Notes: a model not told the origin generated them from the sequence alone. A stretch of DNA of 36,063 nt from Acidimicrobiia bacterium (GCA_029939995.1 JAOZRW010000004.1:74831-110893); one strand, 5' to 3'. Positions 7,971-16,520 are shown, counted from the stretch's first letter. Numbers and translations are program-made.

Positions 7971-8816
7971 TCAGGCCCGATCGTCCCGTCGGTCGATCGT
8001 GACGTGTGGATACGGGATCTCGATCCCTTCCGCGTCGAAACGGTTCTTGATGCGCCGAAGGAACTCGCGTTTCACCGTCCATCGCTCGTCGGGATCCGTC
8101 GTGAGCAGCACGCGGATCGTCACACCCGATTCGGCCAACTCGTCGACACCGAGAACGATCGGCTCCTCGATGATCCGCTCGTCCCAGTCGGGATCCGCCG
8201 CCATCGATCGCGCCTCGTCTGCGACGACGGACATCGCGCGGTCGACGGATTCCTCGTAGGCGACGGACACGTCGATGACGAGTCGGCTGTAGTCGTGCGT
8301 CACGTTCTTCGCGACCCGCACTTCGCCGTTCGGAACGTGGTAGACGCTCCCGTCGAGTCCCCGCAGGACCGTGGTACGGAGCCGCAGTTCCTCGACCGTT
8401 CCGGAGACTCCCGCAAGCTCGACGACGTCGCCCACGGCGTATTGATCTTCGATCAGCACGAACAACCCTGCGATGACATCCTTCACGAGCGACTGTGCCC
8501 CGATCCCGACGGCGATGCCGACGACCGAGAGGGACGCGACCATCGGGGCGATCGGTATTCCCCACACCGCCAGACCCATCAGAACGGCCACGACGACGAC
8601 CACGACGAGTGCGGCCGTCGACATGCTCCCGGCGATCGTGCCGAGCCGTTGCCCCCGCGCCCGGTCTTTGAGATCCCCGGTCGATTCGAGCCTCTCCCGG
8701 GCTCGATCGCTCCAGCGGTTGATGGCGAATCGGACGATGAGCCAGACAACGGCTCCTCCCGCCAGCACTGCCGCCGTTTGCCAGATCCGGGTCCAGACCG
8801 CAGCGTCGATGCTCAT
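7971..8816 (-). CDS. Small-conductance mechanosensitive channel, MscS family
   Basis: A 281-residue MscS-type channel. Three hydrophobic helices are visible: about 10-32, about 60-85 and the pore helix ASLSVVGIAVGIGAQSLVKDVIAGLF, whose Gly/Ala-rich pattern and following QSLVKD are typical of MscS TM3. The beta domain follows (YAVGDVVELAGVSGTVEEL, then HVPNGEV) and ends in an alpha/beta domain with a charged tail. It is expected to open under membrane tension and release solutes in osmotic downshock. The ATG at 8814-8816 overlaps the stop of the upstream GTPase gene by 4 nt, which fixes the start and shows translational coupling. Last gene of the nuclease-GTPase-GTPase-MscS operon. Confidence 0.9.
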   Translation of the reverse strand: MSIDAAVWTRIWQTAAVLAGGAVVWLIVRFAINRWSDRARERLESTGDLKDRARGQRLGTIAGSMSTAALVVVVVVAVLMGLAVWGIPIAPMVASLSVVGIAVGIGAQSLVKDVIAGLFVLIEDQYAVGDVVELAGVSGTVEELRLRTTVLRGLDGSVYHVPNGEVRVAKNVTHDYSRLVIDVSVAYEESVDRAMSVVADEARSMAADPDWDERIIEEPIVLGVDELAESGVTIRVLLTTDPDERWTVKREFLRRIKNRFDAEGIEIPYPHVTIDRRDDRA

Positions 8817-9850
8817 GTGAATGCGCCCCCGTCGTGTTGCCGAAGCCCCGAGCACGCCACGCCGAGTGCGGCGACCGTCGCGGCGAATTCCGATCGTCGG
8901 AGTAGCAAGCGCTCGATCTGATCACCCGGGGCGGCGGCTTCGAGCGCCTCGCGCAACGGCCCCTCGATGCGAGCTTCGGTCAGCACCGCTGCGAGCTCTT
9001 CGGGATCGTCGGCCGCTTCACGAATCCGGTCGTACGTGCCCTCGGCCGTTCCGTTCCACACGTTCGCGTCGGCGGCAAGCCTCCTCCCGGCCTCCCGGAT
9101 GTCCTCGACGAGTTTCAGCCGATCCGCGCGAACGGCGACGAGGCGACGATCGATCGCCGCGCGAAGCGATTCCATTCCCTGCGGTTCACCTTCCGGGGGC
9201 GCCGCCGCGATCGACACGACGGAAGGGTCGGTGAAGCCGTCCACCTCCAGGATCCCGGTGAGATGTGCCGCGACGGCTTCACGCTCGGCGTCGTCCAGCC
9301 GGTCGATCTTGTTCAGCACGAACAGGAACACCGGCTCGTACGCGGTCATCCCGGCCAGGAAGTCCCGGTGGATCGACGGATCGTGGTACTTGACCGGATC
9401 GAACAGCCAGATGACCGCATCCGCGACGGGGATCAAACCCTCGACGAGGGCACGGTGCCGGCCGTCGATCGAGTCCAGGTCGGGAAGATCGACGACCGCG
9501 AGTTCGGGGGCGTCCTCGTGCTCGACGACGGTGCCGATCCCCAACTCGGCGACGAACGCGGCGGTGACCGGGTCCCCTGCGGGAATCCACGCCAGCGGCT
9601 CGTCCGTGTGGGGTCGGAGTTCGCTCGTCGAGGCTACGTCATCTCCGGCGATGGCGTTGAGGAGACTCGATTTCCCCGAGCCGGTGCCTCCGGCGATCGC
9701 GATCAGAATCGCATCGCCGAGATACTCCCGCCGGCTGCGCGCCGAAGCGGCGGCCCGGGCGGCCGCCTCCCTGACGGCTTCCGACGCGAGCCCGTCGGAT
9801 GACGCGATGGCGAGATCGAGCAGGTCCAGCGCCGTGAAGAGGTCACTCAT
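8813..9850 (-). CDS. GTPase (first of a pair, intact G motifs)
   Basis: A 345-residue protein with a P-loop GTPase domain. G1 is GGTGSGKSSL at 54-63, G3 is DLPDLDS at 121-127 and G4 is NKID at 180-183, so guanine specificity is expected. It resembles the YfjP/dynamin-related GTPases of actinobacteria, in which a GTPase head is followed by an alpha-helical region; residues from about 225 onward are mostly charged helix. No membrane segment is evident. Its ATG (9848-9850) has GGGAGGG just upstream and overlaps the end of the second GTPase gene by 8 nt, while its stop overlaps the MscS start. It probably works with the neighbouring GTPase as a heteromer; cellular role not known. Confidence 0.82.
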   Translation of the reverse strand: MSDLFTALDLLDLAIASSDGLASEAVREAAARAAASARSRREYLGDAILIAIAGGTGSGKSSLLNAIAGDDVASTSELRPHTDEPLAWIPAGDPVTAAFVAELGIGTVVEHEDAPELAVVDLPDLDSIDGRHRALVEGLIPVADAVIWLFDPVKYHDPSIHRDFLAGMTAYEPVFLFVLNKIDRLDDAEREAVAAHLTGILEVDGFTDPSVVSIAAAPPEGEPQGMESLRAAIDRRLVAVRADRLKLVEDIREAGRRLAADANVWNGTAEGTYDRIREAADDPEELAAVLTEARIEGPLREALEAAAPGDQIERLLLRRSEFAATVAALGVACSGLRQHDGGAFT

Positions 9851-11159
9851 CCGTCCCTCCCCCGTCGACCGGACCCCGTTCGGGGGCCGCGATTCCTTCG
9901 GCCGCAGCCCGTATCTCGTCCGGCGTGACCTCCGCGTAGGGGTCGAGCGCCGTGAGGAACGCGTGCACTCTCGGTTCCATCGACCGGGTGAGAGCCTTCT
10001 CCAGATCCCCAGCCCCCTCGATCCGGAGATCGGCCAGTCGACCGCCGAGCGCTTTGCGTACCCGCTTCGAGGGCGTCCGGTCGAAGTCGACGGCGAGGCG
10101 CCACATGTCTTCGCGCACCGCGCGCCGTCGGAGGGGATGCAGCCGTCGATGCCTCATCGATCCGATCGCCGCCTCGGTGATCGATCGATGCCACTGATCG
10201 ATCGGCTCCCGTGTGACGCCCGGAAGCGAAACCGAGGCCGACGCGAGTTGGCGCACGGCGAGTCGGTCCTCACCGTATTCGACGCCCAGTTCGTCGATGG
10301 CGTCGTCGACGGCGGAGAGCGACAGCGATTCGATCGCACGCTCCGCCGAGTTCCAGTCGCCCCCGGTCGTTCCTGCGAGCAGCGTGCGATCGACCCGCAC
10401 CTGCTCGAGTGCGCCGACCGCCCGTTTCAACAGAGTCTCGGCGTCCGCCGCCCGGGCTGCGAAGCGGTCGGCGACGTCGCGTGCCCGGTCTGCCACGAAC
10501 GCCCCGGCACCCCGGTCTCTCTCGCTCACGATGCCGTCGCGGTCGGCCGCCATCGCGTCGAGCAGGCTCCGGAGGGGACCCGCGTCGTCGATCACGACCG
10601 CGTCGACGGCGAGTCCGAGTTTGGCGGCCGCGTCGGCCGTGATCGCATCGATGTCGCGAACCTCGTCCGGTTCGATCACGAACAGGAGTCGACCGGGAAC
10701 TCCTCGTTCGGCGAAGGACGCCGCAGCGACCTTGGTGAGTGCGTCGGCGTACCGGTCCGGCGAAGTTACCAGGATCGCCGCGTCGGTCCGGTCGAGAACG
10801 TCGGTGACGGCGTCCGGGTAGTGCTCGATCGGTGGTGTATCTACGAGCGCGATCCCACCGGGGAGACCGGCGGCCGACAGCCGCGCTCCCGGTAGGTAGG
10901 CGGTCGACACGTCTCCCCAGACCGTCACCGCCGTCGTCGTCGGCCGGAGAGGCCCGGCCGTAACGATCCGTGCGCCGGCGAGCAGGTTCATCGCCGTCGA
11001 CTTCCCCACACCGGACGGCCCGATCAGCGCGACGATCAGCGAATCGCTCGCCCCGGGCCGAGCGAGGAGACGCTCGAGCGGGCGCAGCGCCGGTTCGGCA
11101 AGATCTCGATCCATCCGAGAGAGCACGCCCGACAGGATGCGGGCCGGTTGATCATCCAT
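9843..11159 (-). CDS. GTPase-like P-loop protein (second of a pair, degenerate G4)
   Basis: A 438-residue P-loop protein. G1 is GPSGVGKST at 47-55, a G2-like TTT lies near 74-76, and G3 is DTPP at 107-110. The position where NKxD is expected reads FVIEPDEV (160-167), so the canonical guanine-recognition motif is missing. The C-terminal half is long, helical and Arg-rich, with no clear membrane span. In architecture it matches the paired dynamin-like or YfjP-like GTPases of actinobacteria, where one member can be structural. The ATG at 11157-11159 is used; a GTG at 11177 would add six residues. It follows the nuclease by 51 bp and overlaps the next GTPase by 8 nt. Confidence 0.78.
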   Translation of the reverse strand: MDDQPARILSGVLSRMDRDLAEPALRPLERLLARPGASDSLIVALIGPSGVGKSTAMNLLAGARIVTAGPLRPTTTAVTVWGDVSTAYLPGARLSAAGLPGGIALVDTPPIEHYPDAVTDVLDRTDAAILVTSPDRYADALTKVAAASFAERGVPGRLLFVIEPDEVRDIDAITADAAAKLGLAVDAVVIDDAGPLRSLLDAMAADRDGIVSERDRGAGAFVADRARDVADRFAARAADAETLLKRAVGALEQVRVDRTLLAGTTGGDWNSAERAIESLSLSAVDDAIDELGVEYGEDRLAVRQLASASVSLPGVTREPIDQWHRSITEAAIGSMRHRRLHPLRRRAVREDMWRLAVDFDRTPSKRVRKALGGRLADLRIEGAGDLEKALTRSMEPRVHAFLTALDPYAEVTPDEIRAAAEGIAAPERGPVDGGGTDE

Positions 11160-11210
11160 GAGACCGTATTGAAACACACCCCGCCCCCGAACCTGCGATC
11201 CTCGGTCGAT

Positions 11211-12002
11211 TCACGGGGCGGTGAGCACCTCGACGGCCGCCGTCCCCTCCCTGCAGCCTTCCAGCAACGGACACCAGCGACACCACGGCCCTGCGCTCCG
11301 TTCGAGTTCCGTGCCCGCGGCGAACGCGCCGCGAAGCTCACCCACCATCGATGCGACCGACGACGCGACCTCCCGGGCCCGTTCGATCGATGGCTCGATG
11401 GCGACCCGCTCGCCGGTCGGGATCGACACCGCTTCGGCCCGCGCGGGCAGCTCGTCGTGGATCATCGCCCACGCCATGGCGTAGAAGTCGAGCTGGGTTT
11501 CGGCATCGTCGAGATGGATCCCGGTCTTCCAGTCGACGATCACCGGCGCCCCCTCATCATCGTCGAAGATCGCGTCGACCCTTCCCCGGAGCATCACCCC
11601 GGGAGCGACCTCGGCTTCGAGGCGGACCTCGGCGTCGCGGAAGCGGTCGGTCGGGAGCCGCCGGAACCGTTCGTACAGGTCGCCGACCTCGGCGACGACC
11701 CGAGCGAGGTTCGACGGGCGGTTCAGGCCGAGCTCGGTCAGCTTCATGTTGAGATGGCCGTCCCGGGCTCCGATCTCCTCGCGGCACGCCTGCGGTAGGT
11801 TCTCGCTCTCGATCGGTCCCGTCGTGAGATGCCGGGCGAAGAGGCGATGGGCGAGCGAGCCGCGGAACGACGGGATCGTCTCCGGGGGATACACGCCCTG
11901 GAGCCGCGCGAGCGCCTGCTGGGGACACGAGCGATAGATGACGTAGAGCGTTGCCGACACCGAGAGGGCCTCGCCGTCCGGCACCGGTGGAAAGGTGATC
12001 AC
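11211..12002 (-). CDS. PD-(D/E)XK nuclease, RecB/Cas4-like, with Fe-S cysteines
   Basis: A 263-residue stand-alone RecB-family nuclease. Motifs in order: FRGSLAHRLF with His52, GRVDAIF with Asp143, VDWKTG with Asp157 and Lys159, and QLDFYAMAW with Gln170 and Tyr174; this is the complete PD-(D/E)XK active site. Four cysteines, Cys26 and Cys241, Cys244, Cys250 (CRWCPLLEGC), are placed as in the 4Fe-4S staple of Cas4 and AddB. Such enzymes cut or resect DNA ends with metal ions. No cas genes or helicase are adjacent, so it is not evidently Cas4. The GTG start at 12000-12002 has TATGAT 8 nt upstream. First gene of the operon with two GTPases and MscS. Confidence 0.85.
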   Translation of the reverse strand: MITFPPVPDGEALSVSATLYVIYRSCPQQALARLQGVYPPETIPSFRGSLAHRLFARHLTTGPIESENLPQACREEIGARDGHLNMKLTELGLNRPSNLARVVAEVGDLYERFRRLPTDRFRDAEVRLEAEVAPGVMLRGRVDAIFDDDEGAPVIVDWKTGIHLDDAETQLDFYAMAWAMIHDELPARAEAVSIPTGERVAIEPSIERAREVASSVASMVGELRGAFAAGTELERSAGPWCRWCPLLEGCREGTAAVEVLTAP

Positions 12003-12010
12003 AGCGCACG

Positions 12011-12016
12011 ATCATA
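12011..12016 (-). promoter_or_regulatory. -10 box (TATGAT) for the nuclease-GTPase-MscS operon
   Basis: Read on the minus strand, TATGAT ends 8 nt before the GTG at 12002, with no Shine-Dalgarno sequence between them. This predicts a leaderless or nearly leaderless operon transcript. Confidence 0.5.
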
Positions 12017-12066
12017 CGTGCGAAACGCTTGCAGCCCAAGGGTTATCAGACCCTCGTGATACCCGG

Positions 12067-12091
12067 CGTTATCGGGTCGCGTTCCTATACT
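12067..12091 (+). promoter_or_regulatory. Upstream element plus -10 box of first VanW gene
   Basis: CGTTATCGGGTCGCG (12067-12081) is followed after 4 nt by TATACT (12086-12091), a strong -10 hexamer, about 41 nt before the ATG. The same element with one change and the same 4-nt spacing recurs before the second VanW gene at 14122, which suggests a shared promoter or operator. Confidence 0.5.
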
Positions 12092-12132
12092 CGACGCCGA
12101 GCCGTTCTTCGCATCCTCCGACCAGGGACTCC

Positions 12133-14118
12133 ATGGACAATCGCCGCATCCGCATCGCCGTATTCATCGCCGTTCCGGCGCTGTTGCTGCTCCTCCCGTT
12201 CGTCGTCTATCTCGTCGATCGCGGCATCTCCAACGGTGAGGTTCCCCGCAACGTCAGCATCGTCGGCATCGACGTCGGAGGACTGTCCCGAAGCGATGCC
12301 ACCGCCGTGATCGCCGCCTACGAACGGGACCTCGCATCGGAGAAGGCCGTGTTCGTCGTGAACGGCACGACGTTCGAGCTCGACCCGGTGACCGTGGGGC
12401 TCGACGCCGACGTCGACGGTGCCGTCGACACGGCGATGGGCCAGCGCGCCGGCGGCGTCTTCAGCGGGTTCGTTCCATGGATCCGAGGCTTCAGCGATCA
12501 GATCGACCTCGACCTTCCGATCGTGGTCGACGAGGAGGCCATCGACGTTCAACTCGCTGCCTGGGAAGCGGAGGCGATCACGAACCCGGCGTATGAGGGC
12601 TCGATCGAGATGTCGGGTACCACCGTCGTGTTCGAGTATCCGCGTATCGGAGACCGGATCGACATGGATGCCGCCCGCGCCCTCGTCGTCGCGTCCCTCG
12701 AGACACCCGAGCGTCAGACCGTCGAGCTCCCGCTCACCGACTCCGTGCCCGAGTTGAGCGCGGCCGATATCGACGAAGCGGTGGCGACGCTGAAGCGGAT
12801 GGTGTCGAGGCCGATCCTGGTCCACGACGAAGAGCAGAACAAGGTACTCACCGTGAAGCCGTCCGAGATCGCGGACGCGACCGTCGTCACGATCGTCAGG
12901 GAGTCCCCCGCCCGGATCGACATATCGCTCGACCCGGAGAAGGTGGCCGCCATCCTCGAGCCGTATCGCGCCGACTTCGAGCTTCCCCCGGTGAACGTCG
13001 GCTTCGACGTCGACATCGAGACCGACGAGGTCACGATCATCCCGTCGAAGAACGGGACGGTGATCGACGCCGACGCGATGACCACCGTTCTGTTCGACGC
13101 GGCGACGTCGGGCAGCGGGAGCGCCACGATGGTGTACACGGACGGGGCCGAGCCCGAGTACACGACGGCTGATGCTGAAGCGTTCGGTCCGCTCGGTCTC
13201 GTGTCCGAGTTCACGACCTCGACACCCGGTGAGAACCGCGTGCACAACATCCACCTCATGGCGGACACGATCGACGGCTACGTCGTCTGGCCGGGTGAGG
13301 AATTCTCGATCAACGAGGTCGTCGGCCAACGCACGGAGGCGAAGGGGTACCTTCGCGACGGTGCGATCATCGGGGGCGTCGTGACGTGCTGCGACGACCC
13401 GGCGAACGTCGGAGGCGGCGTCAGCCAGTACGGGACCACGATCTACAACGCCATCTTCTTCGGTTGCTACGAGGATCTCGAGCACACGCCCCACAGCCTC
13501 TACATCTCGCGGTATCCCGAGGGACGGGAGGCCACGCTCGGGTACCCCAAGCCCGACGTGCGGTTCCGCAACGATACCGACGCACCGGTGATCATCCGCA
13601 ACTCCTACGACGGGAACAAGACGATCACCGTGAAGTTCTACGGGAACAACGGGGGCAGGAAGTGCGAGGCGGAACGCTCCGAACGCTACAACTACACCGA
13701 TCCGAAGACGGTGTACGAGCCGAACCCCGCCGTGGCCCCCGGATCCGAACGGGTGGTCGAGAAGGGATCTCAGGGCTGGACCGTCACCGTCACCCGGGTG
13801 ATGACGATGCCGGATGGAACGGTGATCCGCCAGCCGTTCACCCACCGGTATCGCGGTCACGTCCGGGTGATCGAGAAGAACCCGTGCGACCTGGGCCAGG
13901 GCCCGTGTCCGGTGCGGGTCCCGAGCGTCATGTGGCTCCCCGCGGACGAAGCGGCGGCCAGGCTGACTGCGGCCGGCTTCCAGGTCGCGAGAACGACCCA
14001 ATCGACCGAAGATCCGAACGCAGACGGCGTCGTCATCGCCCAATCGCCCGGTGGATCGCAGAAGCCGGGTACGACGATCACGATCACGATCGGTCACTAC
14101 GAAAGCGGCGACGGGTAG
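12133..14118 (+). CDS. VanW family cell-wall protein with PASTA domain (paralog 1)
   Basis: A 661-residue membrane-anchored exported protein. Residues about 8-28 form one N-terminal transmembrane helix, then PRNVSIVGIDVGGLS begins the first of two peptidoglycan-binding-4-like repeats (about 38-160 and 215-300). The VanW domain spans about 345-510, with NIHLMADTIDGYVVWPGEEF, NEVVGQRT and NVGGGVSQYGTTIYNA. A C-terminal PASTA domain (about 597-655) includes SVMWLPADEAAARLTAAGF and VIAQSPGGSQKPGTTI. PASTA and the repeats point to binding of peptidoglycan outside the membrane; the exact role of VanW is not known. ATG at 12133 directly precedes the anchor; the longer frame upstream is promoter. Tandem paralog follows 63 bp downstream. 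Confidence 0.87.
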   Translation: MDNRRIRIAVFIAVPALLLLLPFVVYLVDRGISNGEVPRNVSIVGIDVGGLSRSDATAVIAAYERDLASEKAVFVVNGTTFELDPVTVGLDADVDGAVDTAMGQRAGGVFSGFVPWIRGFSDQIDLDLPIVVDEEAIDVQLAAWEAEAITNPAYEGSIEMSGTTVVFEYPRIGDRIDMDAARALVVASLETPERQTVELPLTDSVPELSAADIDEAVATLKRMVSRPILVHDEEQNKVLTVKPSEIADATVVTIVRESPARIDISLDPEKVAAILEPYRADFELPPVNVGFDVDIETDEVTIIPSKNGTVIDADAMTTVLFDAATSGSGSATMVYTDGAEPEYTTADAEAFGPLGLVSEFTTSTPGENRVHNIHLMADTIDGYVVWPGEEFSINEVVGQRTEAKGYLRDGAIIGGVVTCCDDPANVGGGVSQYGTTIYNAIFFGCYEDLEHTPHSLYISRYPEGREATLGYPKPDVRFRNDTDAPVIIRNSYDGNKTITVKFYGNNGGRKCEAERSERYNYTDPKTVYEPNPAVAPGSERVVEKGSQGWTVTVTRVMTMPDGTVIRQPFTHRYRGHVRVIEKNPCDLGQGPCPVRVPSVMWLPADEAAARLTAAGFQVARTTQSTEDPNADGVVIAQSPGGSQKPGTTITITIGHYESGDG

Positions 14119-14121
14119 CGT

Positions 14122-14146
14122 CGTTATCGGGACGCGCCGGTACCCT
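14122..14146 (+). promoter_or_regulatory. Upstream element plus -10-like box of second VanW gene
   Basis: CGTTATCGGGACGCG (14122-14136) matches 14 of 15 bases of the element before the first VanW gene and is followed after the same 4 nt by TACCCT (14141-14146). It begins 4 bp after the stop of the first gene, so the second paralog may have its own promoter as well as read-through. Confidence 0.45.
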
Positions 14147-14181
14147 CAAAGCCAGTTGACCACATCGATTCGAGACCCACT

Positions 14182-16215
14182 GTGAAGCCACGCGTTGCTC
14201 TCTACGCACTCCTCCCGATCGCCCTGTTCCTGCTGCCCGCCGGCGTGTTCTGGGTCGATCGGTCGATCGCGGAAGGAGAGATCCCGCGCAACGTTTCGAT
14301 CGCCGGCATCGACGTGAGCGGCCTCAGCTACGACGACGCGATGCTCACCGTCCAGGCCTACGAGCGTCAGCTTCAGACCACCCCGGCCGTGTTCACGGTC
14401 AACGAGCGGTCGTTCCGCCTCGATCCGTCCTCCGTCTCGCTCGAAGCCGACGAGCGAACGGCCGTCGATGAAGCCATGTCGCAACGAACCGACGGCGGCT
14501 CGATCAGCCGGTTCTTCTCGTGGATCGGAGGGTTCTCGAAACCCGTCGACGTGCCGCTCGCGTTCACGCTGGATCGATCGGCCGTCCAGGATCAGCTGGA
14601 CACGTGGGAGAGCACCGCCATCCCCAATCCCGCATACGAGGGCGCGGTTCTCGTCGAGAACGGCGAGGTCGTCGTCGAGTACCCTCGGGAAGGGCAGCGG
14701 CTCGAGAAGGACACGTCGGCCGAGATCGTGTTCGAGACGCTCATCAACCCCAACGGACGAGAGGCCCGTCTCCCCGTCATCGACAGCGTCCCGGTCGTCA
14801 CGAACTCCGACGTCGACGCCGCGGCGGCCAAGGTTCGCAGGCTCATCAACTCGGATGTGACGCTGACGAACGACGACATCGGATTCACGATGACGTTCAC
14901 GAGCGACGATATCGCCCGCGCCGTCTACACGGAGGTCAACACCGATCCGGTTCAGATCGACATCCTCCTCGACGAGGCCGTCATCGCCGATCTCCTCGAA
15001 CCCCACCGCAGCGAGATCGAACTGCCTCCCGTGAGCGCGCAGTTCAAGGCCACGATCTCGAACGGCAACGTCTCGATCGTCCCGTCACGCTACGGGACCA
15101 AGATGGACGTGCCGGCCGTCACCGCGGAGTTGATGAAGGCCGCAGCCGGTCCCAAGGTCGGGCCGTTCCCGGTCGCCGTCGGGGACGAGCCGAACCTCAC
15201 CACCGAGGAAGCGGAGGCGTTCGGACCGCTCGGTCTCGTCTCGAAGTTCACGACGAACACGCCGGGGAAGAACCGGGTCCACAACATCCATCTCATGGCC
15301 GACACGGTCGACGGATCCGTCGTCATGCCCGGTGAGATCTTCTCCATCAACGAGGTCGTCGGACAGCGGACGCTCGAGAAGGGCTACCTCGAAGACTGCG
15401 CCATCATCAACGGCACGGTCCAGTGCGAGGGCAGCCAGGCCAACATCGGCGGTGGGGTGTCTCAGTTCTCCACGACGCTTTACAACGCCGTGTTCTACGG
15501 CTGCTACGAGGACGTCGAGCACAAGCCGCACTCCCTCTACTTCAAGAAATACCCGGAGGTGATCGAGGCCACGATGGGTTACCCGAGCCCCGATCTGAAG
15601 TTCAGGAACAACAGCGACGCCCCGGTCATCATCCGCACCGCCTACACGAACTCCACGATCACCGTCCTGTTCTACGGCAACATCGGAGGCAAGACGTGCA
15701 CCGCCGAATGGGGCGAACGCACCCACCCCGAAGAGTACGAGACGATCTACGTCTCGGCCGCCGACGAGGAAGACCTCGAACTCGACCCGGGTGAGGAGAA
15801 GCGCATCCAGAGCGGCATCAACGGGTTCACGCAGACGGTCACCCGGATCATCCACCTGCCCGACGGCACCACGCAGCGGGGCAAGACGTGGCAGTGGCGG
15901 TACAGCACGCAGAACGAGAAGATCGCCGTCCACCCGTGCATGGTCACCGGCGAACCGGTGAACTGCCCGGTCAAGCTGTCGTCGTACATCGGCACGGCAT
16001 ACGACGCCGCCTACGACCAGCTCCGGGCGAACGGCTACGGGGTCATCAAGATCGAAGAGACCGTGACCAGCGAGTCGAAGAACGGCGTCGTCCTGTCGAT
16101 GAGCCCCGCCGGCGGAACATGGGCCGACCCGGGGACGACGGTCACGCTCACGGTCGGCGTCTACAGCGCACCGCCGACGACGACCACGACGACGACCACG
16201 ACGGCCGCTCCCTGA
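14182..16215 (+). CDS. VanW family cell-wall protein with PASTA domain (paralog 2)
   Basis: A 677-residue paralog of the preceding gene with the same order: N-terminal membrane anchor (about 6-25), two peptidoglycan-binding-4-like repeats, VanW domain (about 345-515: NIHLMADTVDGSVVMPGEIF, NEVVGQRTLEKGYL, NIGGGVSQFSTTLYNA), then a PASTA domain (about 597-662). It ends in a run of nine Thr codons (16177-16203) and AAP, a low-complexity tail typical of wall-associated actinobacterial proteins. The GTG start at 14182 sits just before the anchor and the matching PRNVSIAGIDVSGLS. The two copies have diverged strongly at DNA level, so the duplication is old. Convergent with the small Nfu-like gene, 8 bp apart. 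Confidence 0.87.
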   Translation: MKPRVALYALLPIALFLLPAGVFWVDRSIAEGEIPRNVSIAGIDVSGLSYDDAMLTVQAYERQLQTTPAVFTVNERSFRLDPSSVSLEADERTAVDEAMSQRTDGGSISRFFSWIGGFSKPVDVPLAFTLDRSAVQDQLDTWESTAIPNPAYEGAVLVENGEVVVEYPREGQRLEKDTSAEIVFETLINPNGREARLPVIDSVPVVTNSDVDAAAAKVRRLINSDVTLTNDDIGFTMTFTSDDIARAVYTEVNTDPVQIDILLDEAVIADLLEPHRSEIELPPVSAQFKATISNGNVSIVPSRYGTKMDVPAVTAELMKAAAGPKVGPFPVAVGDEPNLTTEEAEAFGPLGLVSKFTTNTPGKNRVHNIHLMADTVDGSVVMPGEIFSINEVVGQRTLEKGYLEDCAIINGTVQCEGSQANIGGGVSQFSTTLYNAVFYGCYEDVEHKPHSLYFKKYPEVIEATMGYPSPDLKFRNNSDAPVIIRTAYTNSTITVLFYGNIGGKTCTAEWGERTHPEEYETIYVSAADEEDLELDPGEEKRIQSGINGFTQTVTRIIHLPDGTTQRGKTWQWRYSTQNEKIAVHPCMVTGEPVNCPVKLSSYIGTAYDAAYDQLRANGYGVIKIEETVTSESKNGVVLSMSPAGGTWADPGTTVTLTVGVYSAPPTTTTTTTTTAAP

Positions 16216-16223
16216 GCCGTGAG

Positions 16224-16520
16224 TCAGTCGTAGAACCGGAACAGGTCGGTGATGATCTCTCCGACCGCGTCCAGCGAAGCATCGTCCCATCCGCGAGGTC
16301 TCGTGACCTGCACGACGTTCGCTGCGAGGTACACCCGGGTGATCGCACGATCCTGGGCGAAGATCCTCGCGGCGAGAATCGCCGGGAAGTCATCTCCGTC
16401 CGGGTCATCGGGGGCCCCGTCGAACGCTCTGGTCGCCATGCTCGTCAGGTTCCGGTCGAGCGTGAAGACGGCCACTCCGTCAACCATCGTGCGGTCGAGT
16501 TCTACGATCGGCTGCCCCAC
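16224..16520 (-). CDS. Small protein resembling the N-terminal domain of Nfu Fe-S scaffolds
   Basis: A 98-residue protein. The stretch from FTLDRNLTSMATRAF through PAILAARIFAQDRAITRVYLAANVVQVTRP and a closing helix with Phe-rich end has the layout of the Nfu N-terminal domain (beta strand, insertion, A-x-x-I/L-F helix, G/R-V-x-x-V strand, x-V-T-V-T strand, Trp-Asp helix). The C-terminal CxxC cluster-assembly domain of Nfu is absent and there are no cysteines. It could be a chaperone-like partner or simply an adaptor. The GTG at 16518-16520 is chosen because GAGGAGG lies about 6 nt upstream; a GTG at 16559 has no such site. Lies 67 bp downstream of the pyruvate kinase stop, same strand. Confidence 0.55.
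   Translation of the reverse strand: MGQPIVELDRTMVDGVAVFTLDRNLTSMATRAFDGAPDDPDGDDFPAILAARIFAQDRAITRVYLAANVVQVTRPRGWDDASLDAVGEIITDLFRFYD

Noticed and set aside
11211-12002. Cas4 of a CRISPR system
   Set aside because: The active site and cysteines fit, but there are no other cas genes or repeats in the window, so only a RecB/Cas4-like nuclease is claimed.
12085-14097. Long open frame of 670 codons on the minus strand
   Set aside because: Antisense to the first VanW gene, with low-complexity Arg/Asp/Val composition and no recognisable motif.
16177-16203. ACG/ACC tandem triplet repeat as a possible microsatellite or CRISPR-like array
   Set aside because: It is simply the coding sequence of nine threonines in the VanW protein tail; no spacers are present.
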